Assembly (NCBI GenBank): GCA_015143735.1 | Contig: VKHC01000179.1 | Location: 1-16,142 of the forward strand | Length of the DNA stretch: 16,142 nucleotides | Direction of reading: 5' to 3' | Origin: Synura sp. LO234KE | Taxonomy: Eukaryota > Sar > Synurophyceae > Synurales > Mallomonadaceae | Shown here: piece by piece, positions 1 to 9,964 of the stretch | Position numbering within the stretch: position 1 is the stretch's first letter | Layout: each line of letters starts with the position of its first letter | Position numbers and translations under genes: made by a program | The notes under the pieces: generated by a model | Told to the model about the DNA's origin: nothing | Seen by the model: the letters and a program-made list of their open reading frames with translations, nothing else | The model's database searches: none

Positions 1-876
1 TCGAATTTTAACTAATCCTCGATGCTCTTCTTGCTCGATCGAATTACAAATGTAGAATGGTCAGAAACCAATGGATTCTTACTGCTCTTTTTCTCATTCT
101 CCTTTTAAAGAGAGGGGAAACTTTCTTGAAACTTGAAAGGGAAAAATTGTTTTAATTTAGTAGCTAACTCCTCCGTTTGGTTTATCGTTAATTTCGCTTA
201 TTCAATTTTAACGTGCTGCTTTTCCGTAAAATTTAGCTTGTATAATTAATTTTTGACAGTGATCGTGTTGTCTGCTACTAATCCAGGTGTTGATACTTTC
301 TAAATATATATCTATTCACATCATGGAGATACGATTTTGCTATGATACTTTGGAATAAATAGAATGGATTTGAAAATTTCGATGGTTACCTTTTGGATCA
401 ACCTTCTGCCGTCATGTTCCATAGTTATTGTCGTTTGTGCCTGTTGCGAGAAATGATGCGATCGAATCTGGCTATCTGATAACACCCATTTATAACTTTT
501 CAGCAATCTATCTGTATGTGTAGCTAGTATCAAGTAATGCTGTAACGAATCTTAAGAAAATATTGCACAAATTGCAAATTTTCATATGCTTATTTTTCAT
601 CGTATTTCCCTCACGCAAGTTTCAACTCAGGCGATATACTGTTATAACTTTTGTAGACTGTTCCATCGACATGCTCATAGGATGGTAATAGTTCGTATAT
701 TGGATGATGTCCAAAAAGCACATCATGTACGTATTATTGTTGCGCCCTATTTATTTTATGAAGAAAAGTCGCTGAAAGAAGTTCTGCTCTAATTTATATA
801 AATTGTTGATTAATTTTAATTTAATCCGTATCCCATTCAATAAATCTTGTATCTACCTAAAGTTGTATGACGTTTA
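1..876. other. AT-rich intergenic stretch, no assignable gene
   Basis: No gene is recognised here. Two short plus-strand stretches look mildly protein-like. One is an open run at about 363-480, preceded by an AG that could be a splice acceptor, whose translation includes FDGYLLDQPSAVMFHSYC. The other is an ATG-initiated ORF of 68 codons at 586-792, which contains a good splice-donor match (GTACGT) near 727. I cannot join them into one frame with convincing splice sites, and neither resembles a family I know. They may be exons of an unknown intron-rich gene or chance open frames. Confidence 0.35.
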
Positions 877-1021
877 CATCGGTGGACTAAAATTTTTACT
901 CCATAGAATCGGTGTAGAGTAACCGTAAATAGAGTGGTAGAACCGTAAATAGAATTCTACTTACGGGTTCTAAAAACGGGCTAAAATTGAAAGGCACTAT
1001 ATGGAACACTCTATAGACAAC

Positions 1022-1242
1022 TTCTACAGAGTTTTCTTGCTGTACGAAGAGGAAGGAATTATTCTAAAGAGTGGATTCTATAGAGGTTTACGAAAGAGTT
1101 ATTCTATGGAAGGGGTTTAAAGAAAGACTTCTATAGAGTTTTACTGAGGAATTATACTATAGAAGGGTTCTAAGGAAAGAATTCTATAGAGATTTTCTAA
1201 CAAAGAATTACACCTCTATAAGGGAATGGTTCTAAATCTCTG
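1022..1242. repeat. Degenerate ~27-base direct repeats, left arm of the transposon
   Basis: A core close to TTCTATAGAG, itself containing the palindrome CTATAG, recurs at roughly 1075, 1101, 1128, 1155 and 1181, with weaker copies before and after. This gives a period of about 26-28 bases. Units are separated by purine-rich spacers such as GTTTAAAG and GGAAAGA. The same core reappears at 3370 and 3402 in the right arm. Such subterminal repeats are often transposase-binding sites in DNA transposons; that role is inferred. Confidence 0.6.
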
Positions 1243-1429
1243 TAAAAAGAGTTGTTCTGAAAAGAGAATGCCGGAAAAAGAGTACTAGCTTTCGTATTTC
1301 CGTAGATAGGATGCGGTAAAAAGTACCTAAACCCAAAGCTCTATTCTAGTGCGGTACTAGGAACCAGACAGAGCCATTTAGATCATAAGAAGAGGTGTAT
1401 TTAAATGGTGTTACATACTAGTAAGCCAA

Positions 1430-2145
1430 GTGCAACATTCTGTTAACCACAACATCTCCCGTCCACTGTTCCAAAAAATCCGCGGCAGTTAGGGCTGTCC
1501 GGTGTGGACTGACCTGTGTGAGCTTTTACCGCCCAGGAGAAGAAGTTCCGGATAAGAATATTAGCAATCTTCATATATCCCTCCCACAACTGGCACAGTT
1601 GCACTAGACCTCCACCTTGTCCCACAATCACCAGCCAGCCGTCAGAGAGGAGTTAATTGCTTTTCATTGAGAGGTGATCCATGTACACGGAGAGAAGTCG
1701 GAATTCTGCAAAACTCGAACCGTGAGAGGGATGGGAATGGGGGAACGTGACGATTGTCGGTTAGTGTTCTGGGAACCATGGGGTCGGTGAATGAGAGGAA
1801 GAGGGTAGAGGGAACGTGGCGATACGCTTCGATCCTCAACGGTTAATCCTAGCGCACCATACCCTTCTTTGAAATAGCGATCTTCATCTCGATGTTTCGA
1901 CTACTTATTAATGCGCTCCAGTTTGCACTTTCCAGGTGAGGGCTTTGAAATCTATGATACACTTAGTAATGCATTCAAAAGAAGCATACGTTTTAGACTT
2001 CACTAACCTCAGCCATAGTATTAACATAGGTCCAGGATCGATAATCACGGGATCGTTCGGAGTTCATCATATTCCTTTCAATATTTCTAATCCCCGACCT
2101 GAATCGGCACCGGAAATGGAAGAAGTGACGATTTTATAAGCAGAG
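1430..2145. other. More GC-rich inner segment of the transposon, possibly captured host DNA
   Basis: Between the repeat-rich arms the base composition rises and repeats stop. The segment holds a plus-strand frame at about 1936-2139 that opens just after a pyrimidine-rich tract ending in TTTCCAG, a good splice-acceptor look-alike, and ends at a TAA. The translated part includes HSINIGPGSIITGSFG and is not recognised. Minus-strand ORFs of 62 and 65 codons at 1443-1631 and 1642-1839 are equally unidentified. Capture of an exon-bearing host fragment is one reading; chance frames in a nested insertion is another. Confidence 0.25.
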
Positions 2146-3226
2146 TCTAAGGCCCTACAACAATTCTTTCATCTCCCTACGATCTCCCACAGCCCTCTGT
2201 TTACTTCCACCCTTACCATTTTTATTTTTCTTATCTTATTTGTGTACGACTTAATACATAATTCCATGACTATCGCCAAGAAAAATTATTCGTGGAAATT
2301 TAAATTAGCACAATTCTTGTTTGATCCACACTAGCTTTTGGGTCGGGCTCTCATATCTTCTTCAACTCAGTACACGCTATTCTTAGGGTATATGTAAATT
2401 CACCCGCGTTCATCCAGTGAGCAAAAGAAACTCTGTTTTCCCCACGAGTTTCATTTTTTAAAGAAATAGATAATATTAGTTGATACCAAGATTATATTTC
2501 TTTGTAGTCGAGCATAACCATATCATTTGCTTCGTTTCCTACTTCACGCCTTTTTCTTCCGCAAACACATCTTAATTATCCAGTTCAACAATTGTTCTCC
2601 CCCATCCTTAGTGAACTTATTGCGCTCGAGTTATCCATAGTTACGTTTTCTCTTTTAAGAAATATTTTGCTTCTGTATGACGTAAACGAAAGTAGTATTT
2701 GCAAAGTTTAGTTTCTCCGTATTCTCATTTCCTCATCATGATTAGATAATCTTCGCCCTGATTTTTCTTCATACAGGTGGAATATTATTCTCGCTTCAAG
2801 AAATTTATGTTACCGCCTACTGCTTTGGATTGATCCTTAAATTCCATCATTCCCAAATGATTTTACAGTAAACTCTTGAATTGACGTCAATTATTTAATA
2901 TATTTTGAGAATGACCACATTTTATTGAACAGTTTCCTCCCTCTACTCGGTCACGGGACACGCCACTTGGTACATAGAGGGTAGTTTTCTACGTAGTCAC
3001 ATTGGTTGGGGTCATGCATTTCCTGTGTTTCTCCTTCTGACTATGTAATTAACTATTAGATTTTCGGCAATTTAACAGTTTCCACAGCTTCTAGTTAATT
3101 TCACGGTTTTATCAGGTGCTACCACCTTCACATCATCTGATTTCCTCTTTGAAGCCATAATCATAAATAAAATGCAAGATTTATTTTCCGTTTTTAACGT
3201 TTTAGAAATATTTTGAAATCTATTTC

Positions 3227-3391
3227 CGGTCACTCTCAACCGTCTTTCTATTATAATATTCTACTTTCGGACACTCTTAACCGTCGTTCTATTATAATTT
3301 TCTATTTTCGGTCACTCTTTACCGTCCTTCTATAATAACTTTCTATTTTCGGTCCATTTTTACCTTTACTCTATAGAAAATATTCTATTTA
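3227..3391. repeat. 41-base tandem repeat, four units, right arm of the transposon
   Basis: Units start at 3227, 3268, 3309 and 3350. The first three are exactly 41 bases and the fourth is 42 and more diverged. Each begins with CGGTCACTCT or a close variant, continues with an ACCGTC-like block, then an AT-rich TTCTATTATAA block, and ends in CTATTTT. A fifth, truncated start (CGGCTCTCTATAGAG) follows at 3392, where the array merges into the CTATAG repeats near the terminus. Confidence 0.88.
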
Positions 3392-3456
3392 CGGCTCTCT
3401 ATAGAGTGTTTTCTGAAGAGTCGATGCTATAGAATGGTATTTAGTCCACCGGTGTA

Positions 3457-4730
3457 AGTGCAGTGGCAGGCACCATGCATACACAATCATGTTTGTTTTA
3501 AGGTAGAACTTGGCTTAGCAAAAAAATTACGGAAACGTAGTCTCTGAGCACTCGTCGGAGCCAGATTCCTAAATTCATCTAGGGGCAAGGGCAATCTCAC
3601 GATAAAACCATCTTAATCCCAGCAGAGCAAAATTTGGCTATTTATTTAGAAATGGACGATGTTTTTTTTTTTAATTCTGATTAATAGAACGGGTGAAGTG
3701 AATGAAACGTGTCAAAACATCAGCGTTGGAGACTAAGTGATTCACTATTCCCTATGCGCGTACCAAGCACAGTGTTCCCCAATGCTGGTCGGGTCGGGGA
3801 AGGGAGTGGCAGCTTCTGACCTGGGGATGGTTTGTGCCAGCAACGTCCCCATGGAAGGGGATGTACGTGCTATCCCCCAAAAGCACCTCCCTAAAGAAGT
3901 ACCACTCATAAAATCAATGGAGAATAGGGGTAACAAAGTCCCAAGAACGCAAGCCGGAATAGGAGTATGGCATGATAGGTGAGATACAAGTCGCAAAAAT
4001 TGGGTCCACCACGAAGACAAAACCCGAGAGTCTTTCTGGCATAGCAAGAAGTCGAGCGGACCTATGTCTCCACCGGCAAAAGGGGAGTGCGCATGTTGAT
4101 GAATAGAAGCTTCCTCACCTAGATCCCCAGTTTAGTCTCCTCGTGTTGCCTGTTTTGTCCGCTCCGAGGGAAGACGAGCGCTCACAAATGAGATGCCATA
4201 ATAGCAGTGGAAGCATCTTCTATGAAATTCAGAGGCAGCAATAGAATGCCAGGATGCACAGGGGGGCTCCACGACTCGGGAGAGCTCGGGGTGAGGGAGT
4301 GTGAATATACGTACCAAAAAGCGTTCTACGCCACCTCCACCTGTGCTAATAGGCCAGCCCATAGAGGGTTGATGACCGAGCCCCTGGGGTCAGGGTCGCC
4401 AATATGCTCAAAGCACACAAAGGAAATACACACCAAGGGTGAGGTCTAACGCAAGTAGCACCGATGCAGTCCTTCCGAACATTCCGGTGAGAGATGAACA
4501 TACACCTCCTCGCGTTTTAACCTACGAGCTGTTACCACAAGTGGCCAATACAAGGTCCCCCAAAGATGGAGTGATTTTGCTCATAGGAGTAATGCATGCT
4601 TGAACTTTGACAAGGTGGCGCCCGCCAACTAGAAACTCTCCGTCTGGCACGGATGAAAAGATGCCCTCAAGATGGTTAGTGCAGATTTGAATGAAAAGAG
4701 AGTGTGGGCGCAACCGCACCTCCAGACGAG
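3457..4730. other. Intergenic stretch, no assignable gene
   Basis: A T/A homopolymer run lies at about 3662-3674. From about 3740 the sequence becomes more GC-rich and both strands hold ORFs of 65-100 codons that overlap each other (for example plus 3737-3982 against minus 3745-4047). None shows a recognisable domain, and mutually overlapping frames in GC-rich DNA are expected by chance. The proximity to the LINE-like relic just downstream suggests that part of this may be decayed 5' sequence of the same element, but I could not read a continuous frame. Confidence 0.3.
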
Positions 4731-5020
4731 AGAAGTCCTACTATTGGCAGCCTACATTGGAAGCACAAATTGTGAAATAAAGCGGTAGAGTCAGCTTCCG
4801 TAAGGACCGATCCCGGAGGTTCTAAGAGATTTTAATGCTACCACGAAAAGAGCGCCCTTATTACGTGCGCGCGACAGCTTCCGCGGAACTTGTCTGGGGA
4901 TAAATGACGACGATGGCGGCAGTAGAGAAGTTCAGGGCATTTACACTTTTTCTGTTGTTGAGCGCATCAAATCAGAGGCTGGTCAGGGGTCTAGATTTAC
5001 AAGAGCTTTAGGTGCAATCG
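4731..5020 (+). pseudogene. Probable degraded LINE (non-LTR retrotransposon) endonuclease fragment
   Basis: Plus-strand translation upstream gives VLLLAAYIGSTN, which fits the strand before the catalytic core of APE-type (EEP) endonucleases, usually hxxxYAPxN. After a gap containing stop codons, a clean frame starting near 4815 reads EVLRDFNATTKR and then LGINDDDGGS. The family signature is a GDFNA block followed by a G-x-N-D/N-x-G block. The Asp and Asn of DFNA are present, but the preceding Gly is Arg. A partial IDxS follows near 5020, where the family has an IDH/IDY motif, and a stop codon interrupts it. No reverse transcriptase YADD-type motif is seen downstream. Stops and frame changes mean a relic, not an active element. 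The match is short and made by eye, so identity is tentative. Confidence 0.35.
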
Positions 5021-6067
5021 ATTAGAGTTGTGAGCTCTTTGCGTGTCATCTTTTAGTCGACGGCATAGGATACACCCTTGCAGTAAGTTGGGAGCGCGTC
5101 CCCGTCAAATTCAACCGTTCTTCACTGCCCTCGTGCACAGAAGAGGAGAAATTGAAGAAGGGTATGCAATCTAGCTCTAAAATTGGGACCAGCAGCAGCG
5201 TTAATGCCAAATTGGAATATCATCGTTTTAGAGGCTGAGAATTTCAATTCTAAGTTATTTATTGAAGGGCAAACAACTTCTTGGGAAAGATTACCGCTTA
5301 CTGCACACCTAATTTTGATGCAGCAAGATTATCAGCTTAAGTCCAATTCGGATTCTTCCCCCAGAGGTTCAAATGATGATGGGGGGCGATTACAAATGTG
5401 GTCTAAGGCTCCGTTCCGTGTCTGTCTCAAAATTGTAAAATTAGAAAAAACTTAATTCTTGTTGGGAGCACTTGATGCTATAACCCGTTGCAGATTTAGC
5501 TTCAACTGACCTATTCATTCCTCGACTTCTTCCAAGATTCTTGGATGACTGTCTGACAACTGGGACCATGCTGCTCCGGACAAGCGGCTTTGCAAATGCG
5601 CTGTGAAGAATTCACAGCTCTTCGAAACTGGACCCCAGCTTTATTTGGATTGCTTCCATCTATCACTTAAAACTGATGACGAGAGAAGCTAGCATCTTCG
5701 TCAATATTGTTCCAATGCCTGCGATAAATTTTATCAGGCGCTCTAAACTTAAACAATTGCCCATATCGGCTTCGGTTGATTTTTAGGTTCCGTAAGACAA
5801 ATTCGTGAAACTCCCAGAATTTGCGCAGTTCGTTTGTATGGTATTTGTCTTTCGCCCCCATACCCCAAGTGGGATTGGCCAATCTGGTTCAAATTGGTGC
5901 TTAGCATTATATGGCGTCAGGTTTTGCTAAGCTCAGTTTTACTTTTAAAAAAATCTATGCGGTATTTGTGGTAAGTAAAATTACGAAGTTTGTGAAAAAA
6001 GATATTTGAGCCAAATCGGTGTGTGAGGAGCATTTGACCCAAAATTTCAGGAAATAATACGTTCGTA
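5021..6067. other. Intergenic stretch, two unrecognised short ORFs
   Basis: A plus-strand ORF of 90 codons at 5183-5455 and a minus-strand ORF of 71 codons at 5667-5882 (aromatic and basic, including RKFWEFHEFVLRNLK) are the only open frames of note. Neither resembles a family I know. The first could be further decayed retroelement sequence, since it follows the endonuclease-like fragment in the same orientation. From about 5930 the sequence becomes AT-rich with no features. Confidence 0.25.
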
Positions 6068-6154
6068 CAGCTTACCGGAAAATTTTAAACCCACAGGTGA
6101 TTGTTCGTAAGCACCCAATGATGAAAATTTATTATTTAAATTCTGGGTAAGCTG
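6068..6154. repeat. Short inverted-repeat element (87 bases), possible MITE remnant
   Basis: CAGCTTACC at 6068-6076 is matched perfectly by its inverted copy GGTAAGCTG at 6146-6154. The similarity continues inwards imperfectly (GGAAAATTTTAAA against CAGAATTTAAAT), giving terminal inverted repeats of about 22 bases around an unpaired centre. No clear target duplication flanks it: TA precedes the left end, but the right end is followed by a run of A. A tiny MITE or a hairpin-forming sequence are both possible. Confidence 0.4.
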
Positions 6155-6345
6155 AAAAAATAAGGTTTACGCACATTTTGCAACTATTGTGGCATATTCT
6201 TCACGATAACGATTGAAGTGCTAGGATGTTGGATGTGCGCCCCTATCGGGTGTAGATGCCATCATGTCGGCGAATCCTCTGCCAAAATATTTCCGTGACT
6301 ACTCGCTTTTAATCTCTGAGAAAAGATATTACAGACAAACCTCTT

Positions 6346-6429
6346 CTTGATAGGATTATCTGTCTGCTTGATCAGATTGTGCGCATCCTTGATAGGATTA
6401 TACGCATGTTTGATCAGTTTGATCAGCAC
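6346..6429. repeat. 21-base tandem minisatellite, four units
   Basis: Four consecutive 21-base units start at 6346, 6367, 6388 and 6409. Each opens with YTTGATAGGATT or YTTGATCAGATT and differs mainly in the last third. Units 1 and 3 carry GATAGG and units 2 and 4 carry GATCAG, so the array looks like a duplicated 42-base dimer. Because 21 is a multiple of three, both strands stay open across it and encode seven-residue repeats (LIGLSVC/LIRLCAS on plus). I consider this a property of the period and not evidence of a gene. Confidence 0.85.
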
Positions 6430-8920
6430 TGGTTTATTTGAAGACAAACTCGTCAAAAAATGCAAAGTTGTACCCGGTTATGTTCACTCTTTTCACAAAC
6501 ACGGTAAGAAGGAGACTATATTTTGTATATTTAATATTACATCTCGGTGTGTTTATTAAAAACTCCGTGAGAGAAATCAGTTTGCCGATAGTCGACTGTT
6601 AGCTCCGTGTCAATTTTGTAGTGTATTACAAGTGTAGTTCTCTATCCGATTTCAAGGTTGTCATGCATTTATTTTTAAGGAGTACCCCTATTGGCGAGTT
6701 CCTAATTCTTACAATTTTAATCACTATTTAAACTCTCCCTTGGGAAGTCAGGCTGCTGACGGGGCGAAGAATCACCTGCATAATCGTTTTGGAGGAGGAA
6801 ATCGGAGGGTCGTTTTTTGGAGTACAGGCGGAATGCAGTGGGCTTCGGTTTACCCCCTGGGCAACACAAACAGGCCCCTCTAGGAATTCATTCAAAGAAA
6901 AGAAGTCGTAGAGTACTGAATCCCGGAATGGTGTTGTAGCTCGAGAAAGTATCGTTTCAAAGAAAAGCAGGAGCACTCGCTAATGTCGCGCTCGCCGAAT
7001 GGTCCAAAGGCCGGAGGGTGAGATTTGTTTCTGATACACCACCCGATTCTACAAGACAAGCCGGCACCGAGGAAACTAGATCTAAACACCTCTAGCTGCG
7101 AGCCGAATCCGAGAGAAGTAGATCGTCTGCTGACCCCTCAACCCATACTCAAGAGAACGTGGCTGACGGGACGAGATCTGTAAAATTCCCATGCCGAGAG
7201 GACGAGATCTAGGTCCGCTGCCTCCTTCCCCTCCGAAACGACAAAGAACGAACTAGAAACATCAAGGAGAGGGGAAAGAAGAGAAGCGCTCGCAGCGACG
7301 ACATCTGTAACATAGAGTGCCTGCTGTTTACATCAGGACTTAGACCTATCAGACGTGAACAGAACTGAATAGTGATATCGGCTGTGGTACCTGCCAGGTC
7401 ATGGTGGTGCAGCAGAATGTGCTGCCGCTGAACGGAGCCCGTTATCTAAGCCAGCTCCACCGGGAAAGGGTAGCAATTGTACTCAGCTTGAGCACGTTTC
7501 TGTGAGAAAATCCAAGCGGAGCCGAACTATAGGCGGTTCTCGTGATTCCAATTCTCTGTGCACGTGGGTATTCCAGGGCGTGCATAAAGTTGTCTGGACG
7601 AGGACCCAGAGTCTCAGAGGGAGGTGCAGAAGAGTGTTGCGAGATAATCGCAATAATCCGCAAAAAAACACATCCTGGTCGGTAATATTGGCTATTAACC
7701 AAACGAGAGACCCATGAGGAAACTGAGAGACAACGACAATAGTAGGATAAATAAGGGTGGTCTCAGTTTGAATTAACGGAGTGTCTTCACATATCCAAAC
7801 CCCATTTGAGTCGTGGAGACATATCCGTACAGAACTAAAATATCTTCGCCCATGCGTTGTCTAGGGTCTGCGTCCTGATAATAAGGAGCAAAGCCGTGAA
7901 AGGCAAAGCCTCAGTGACGGCATCATACACCTATTCAATAGCCATTTACGGTAGGAGAGTGCAGTTACTTAGCGATGCCCCTTGTCGATGAAGCCAATGA
8001 GAGATTTTATGTTATATCGCCGTCAAATATCCTCGCGCCGTCAGATGATGTGCCCAGTACCCTTTGAGTAGAGTGAGAGAAAGCTTAGGAGTGTGTCCAG
8101 ATTTTAGCCTCATGATTTCCACGGCTTCCGGAGGTTGGGCAGATAATTCGAGAATTTTTGAAAATCAGCTTGCTAATTACATTTTATGTTAACGGCCTCC
8201 CATGAACCATGAGGCAAGTCCAATTGCACCGAGTAGGAGGAACCTAGGGGCTACCTCGGGTGCCAGACTATTGGAGAAAGTACTGCGATCTTAACACCTT
8301 GGCCATACTGCTGCTCATAATCAGCGCTGTTCGCGTTCATGAAAAGGATAGAATGACATTGTTTGCCTTTTTCCGACCCAGCATGGAACGAAACTGAGCC
8401 ATATTTACATGCACCATATCGAAAACCGGGACCAGCGGTGGAAGAAAGATTTTACACTTCTCCTAGTTTTCAAAAATTTTAGACATTTGCATGTAAAGTG
8501 GAATAACAACGATGTAGTATTCACGTTCAATTAGCGCCCGTTGATGGAGAGAGCAGTCGATGTATATTTTGATGAGGTGGAGAAGTTAACGAGTCAGCTT
8601 GCCTTTATTATCGTAGGGGTTTTGCAAAATACGACTGCCCCCATGCGACCCTTAGGATTGCAAAATAATGGAATAACTGGACAAAGCACTGATCCCGAGC
8701 AGTTCTAGTCTCATTAGTAATTGGAATTAGTAGTTCAGTATGCGTGAATAAGCAAGGAAGGATGACAACACTTTCGGAAGTGAGATTTGAAAGCAATCGT
8801 TGACATTTGAAAACTCTATACCCATCCAAGCCGAAAGTGAAATATTTCAAGTAATTGACTCGGGCAAATAACGGAACGTCGTCATCATGCCAGTTTTGGC
8901 AAAATAGTCCCAATTTGATA
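6430..8920. other. Intergenic stretch of about 2.5 kb, nothing assignable
   Basis: I see no gene in this stretch. ORFs on both strands are 62-101 codons, overlap each other and match no family I recognise (for example plus 7502-7717 against minus 7442-7702, and minus 8608-8913). The word GGACGAGATCT occurs twice, near 7172 and 7199, with looser copies of GATCT around it in a GC-richer patch at 6980-7330. This may be local duplication or decayed repeat sequence. No tRNA, rRNA or long direct repeat is apparent. Confidence 0.3.
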
Positions 8921-9217
8921 TTATTGAGACCACATACGAAATTTTAAGAAGCCGAAAATTTTTTCGTTCATGTGACTTTTGTAAAGGTAACCAAGAAGAA
9001 ATCCTCTTCTTTCCATCGTGCGAATTTCCTTTTTTGACCCGTCCAAAAGTGAGCAATATATAATTGACTCCAAAGTACAAAATTTAAGTAGTTGGGTAAG
9101 AGCGTCTTTAGGTAGTTGTCGTACCACGTGCGCAAGATACGCTGCTTCATTATCATAGTAAGGCTGCGCGGGAGGAGCATTTTCCCCGTTGTTGCGATTT
9201 TGATCATACTGATTCAT
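8921..9217 (-). CDS. Unrecognised minus-strand ORF, possible first exon or small gene (98 codons)
   Basis: Product not recognised. The frame starts at an ATG at 9217. The protein opens with an Asn/Gln/Pro/Tyr-rich segment (MNQYDQNRNNGENAPPAQ), continues with a likely amphipathic helix (YLAHVVRQLPKDALTQLLKF), and is basic towards the end. It stays open to a stop at 8921, but a strong splice-donor match (GTATGT) lies inside it near 8939, after the codons for GFLKF, so it could be a 5' exon continuing into the neighbouring minus-strand frames at 8608-8913. A second frame on the same strand (8968-9207) is also open, which weakens the case. It lies downstream of, and parallel to, the oxidase gene. 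Confidence 0.25.
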   Translation of the reverse strand: MNQYDQNRNNGENAPPAQPYYDNEAAYLAHVVRQLPKDALTQLLKFCTLESIIYCSLLDGSKKEIRTMERRGFLLGYLYKSHMNEKIFGFLKFRMWSQ

Positions 9218-9964
9218 GTCTTGGTCAGTAATATTTCGATGTAAAACACGAAATATCTCGAGATGTCGTAAGTCGGATCGTTGGCGACCAAAAAAGGGGT
9301 GTTGAATTAATAATTATGTCGTAAATTCAACAGTTACAGTGAATAAATAAATAAACAAATTAGCCCTGCAGCCAAAAACAAGCCAAGTTATCGTGTTTCG
9401 GCACGAAAACCGCTGCACTGACTTAAAACTTCCGCAAATACCATATTGTTTCATATCGCTAGCGCTTTTGTACGAGATGTGCAGCCTTTTCTCTCCCCCT
9501 TTGATTGTAAGGGGGTCCTCGTGCGTCACTAACTGGTGGTCTCTTCGGCGACGACGAGTGAAGTTACTCGGCAGGAGGAGATCTCACCGTCGCCGCACTC
9601 GGTCCTCGCAGCCGGGATTTGCCAGTTGGCCATTAGAGGGTGTTTTTTTTCGGTGGGGAGGGGGGGCGCAACCGTATTTCCTGACTTGGTTATCTCCTTT
9701 AACTTCACATCTCATAGATATTAGTATCTAAAAGATTTGCTCAAAGGCAATACATTAACTAAAAAAATGAATTAGTACTTGGATAATAGCACTGCATATC
9801 ATAAAAATGCCGCCGTAGTGAGCAGACATCGCAGTACATTAGCAGCACTTCACGAAATATAAAAGCTTGAATCCTGTGCCCTGCTGTATGAGGTAACACC
9901 AAAAATATCATAACGTGCGGTCCAAGCAGCTTTTCCTAGCTAAGTACGTCTTACTTCTCGAAAT
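9218..9964. other. 3' flank of the oxidase gene; hairpin and tetranucleotide repeat
   Basis: A 9-base perfect inverted repeat (TGTTGAATT, 9300-9308, with AATTCAACA, 9324-9332) could form a hairpin with a 15-base loop. An (AAAT)n-type run follows at 9342-9359. A GC-rich patch at 9530-9680 includes an eight-T run and a run of G, and keeps plus-strand frames open without any recognisable product. No canonical AATAAA on the minus strand is seen between the oxidase stop codon and 9700, so its polyadenylation site is not assigned. Confidence 0.4.

Larger units (their letters stand above)
877..3454. mobile_element. Non-autonomous Tc1/mariner-like DNA transposon (about 2.6 kb)
   Basis: The left end reads CATCGGTGGACTAAA and the right end, on the opposite strand, reads CACCGGTGGACTAAA, so the termini are inverted repeats with one mismatch in 15. 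Each end is flanked by the dinucleotide TA (875-876 and 3455-3456), the target duplication typical of the IS630/Tc1/mariner superfamily. A second motif, CCGTAAATAGA, lies just inside the left end twice (923 and 943) and inside the right end in inverted orientation (3384-3394), so the inverted homology continues inwards in patches. No ORF has a helix-turn-helix plus DDE/D transposase, so the element would depend on a transposase encoded elsewhere. Family assignment rests on the ends and TA duplication only. Confidence 0.72.

Noticed and set aside
1022-1242. CRISPR-like array
   Set aside because: The repeats are degenerate, have no distinct spacers, and lie in the arm of a eukaryotic transposon. 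No cas genes are present.
3737-4047. Overlapping plus- and minus-strand ORFs of 81 and 100 codons
   Set aside because: They lie over each other in GC-rich DNA, match no known family, and only one could be real at most.
7442-7717. Three overlapping ORFs (two minus, one plus)
   Set aside because: All occupy the same bases in different frames, with no recognisable domain and no splice context.
9393-9731. Plus-strand ORF of 112 codons
   Set aside because: It runs through a homopolymer T tract and a G run and has an Arg/Ser-rich low-quality translation. It looks like chance openness in a GC-rich patch.
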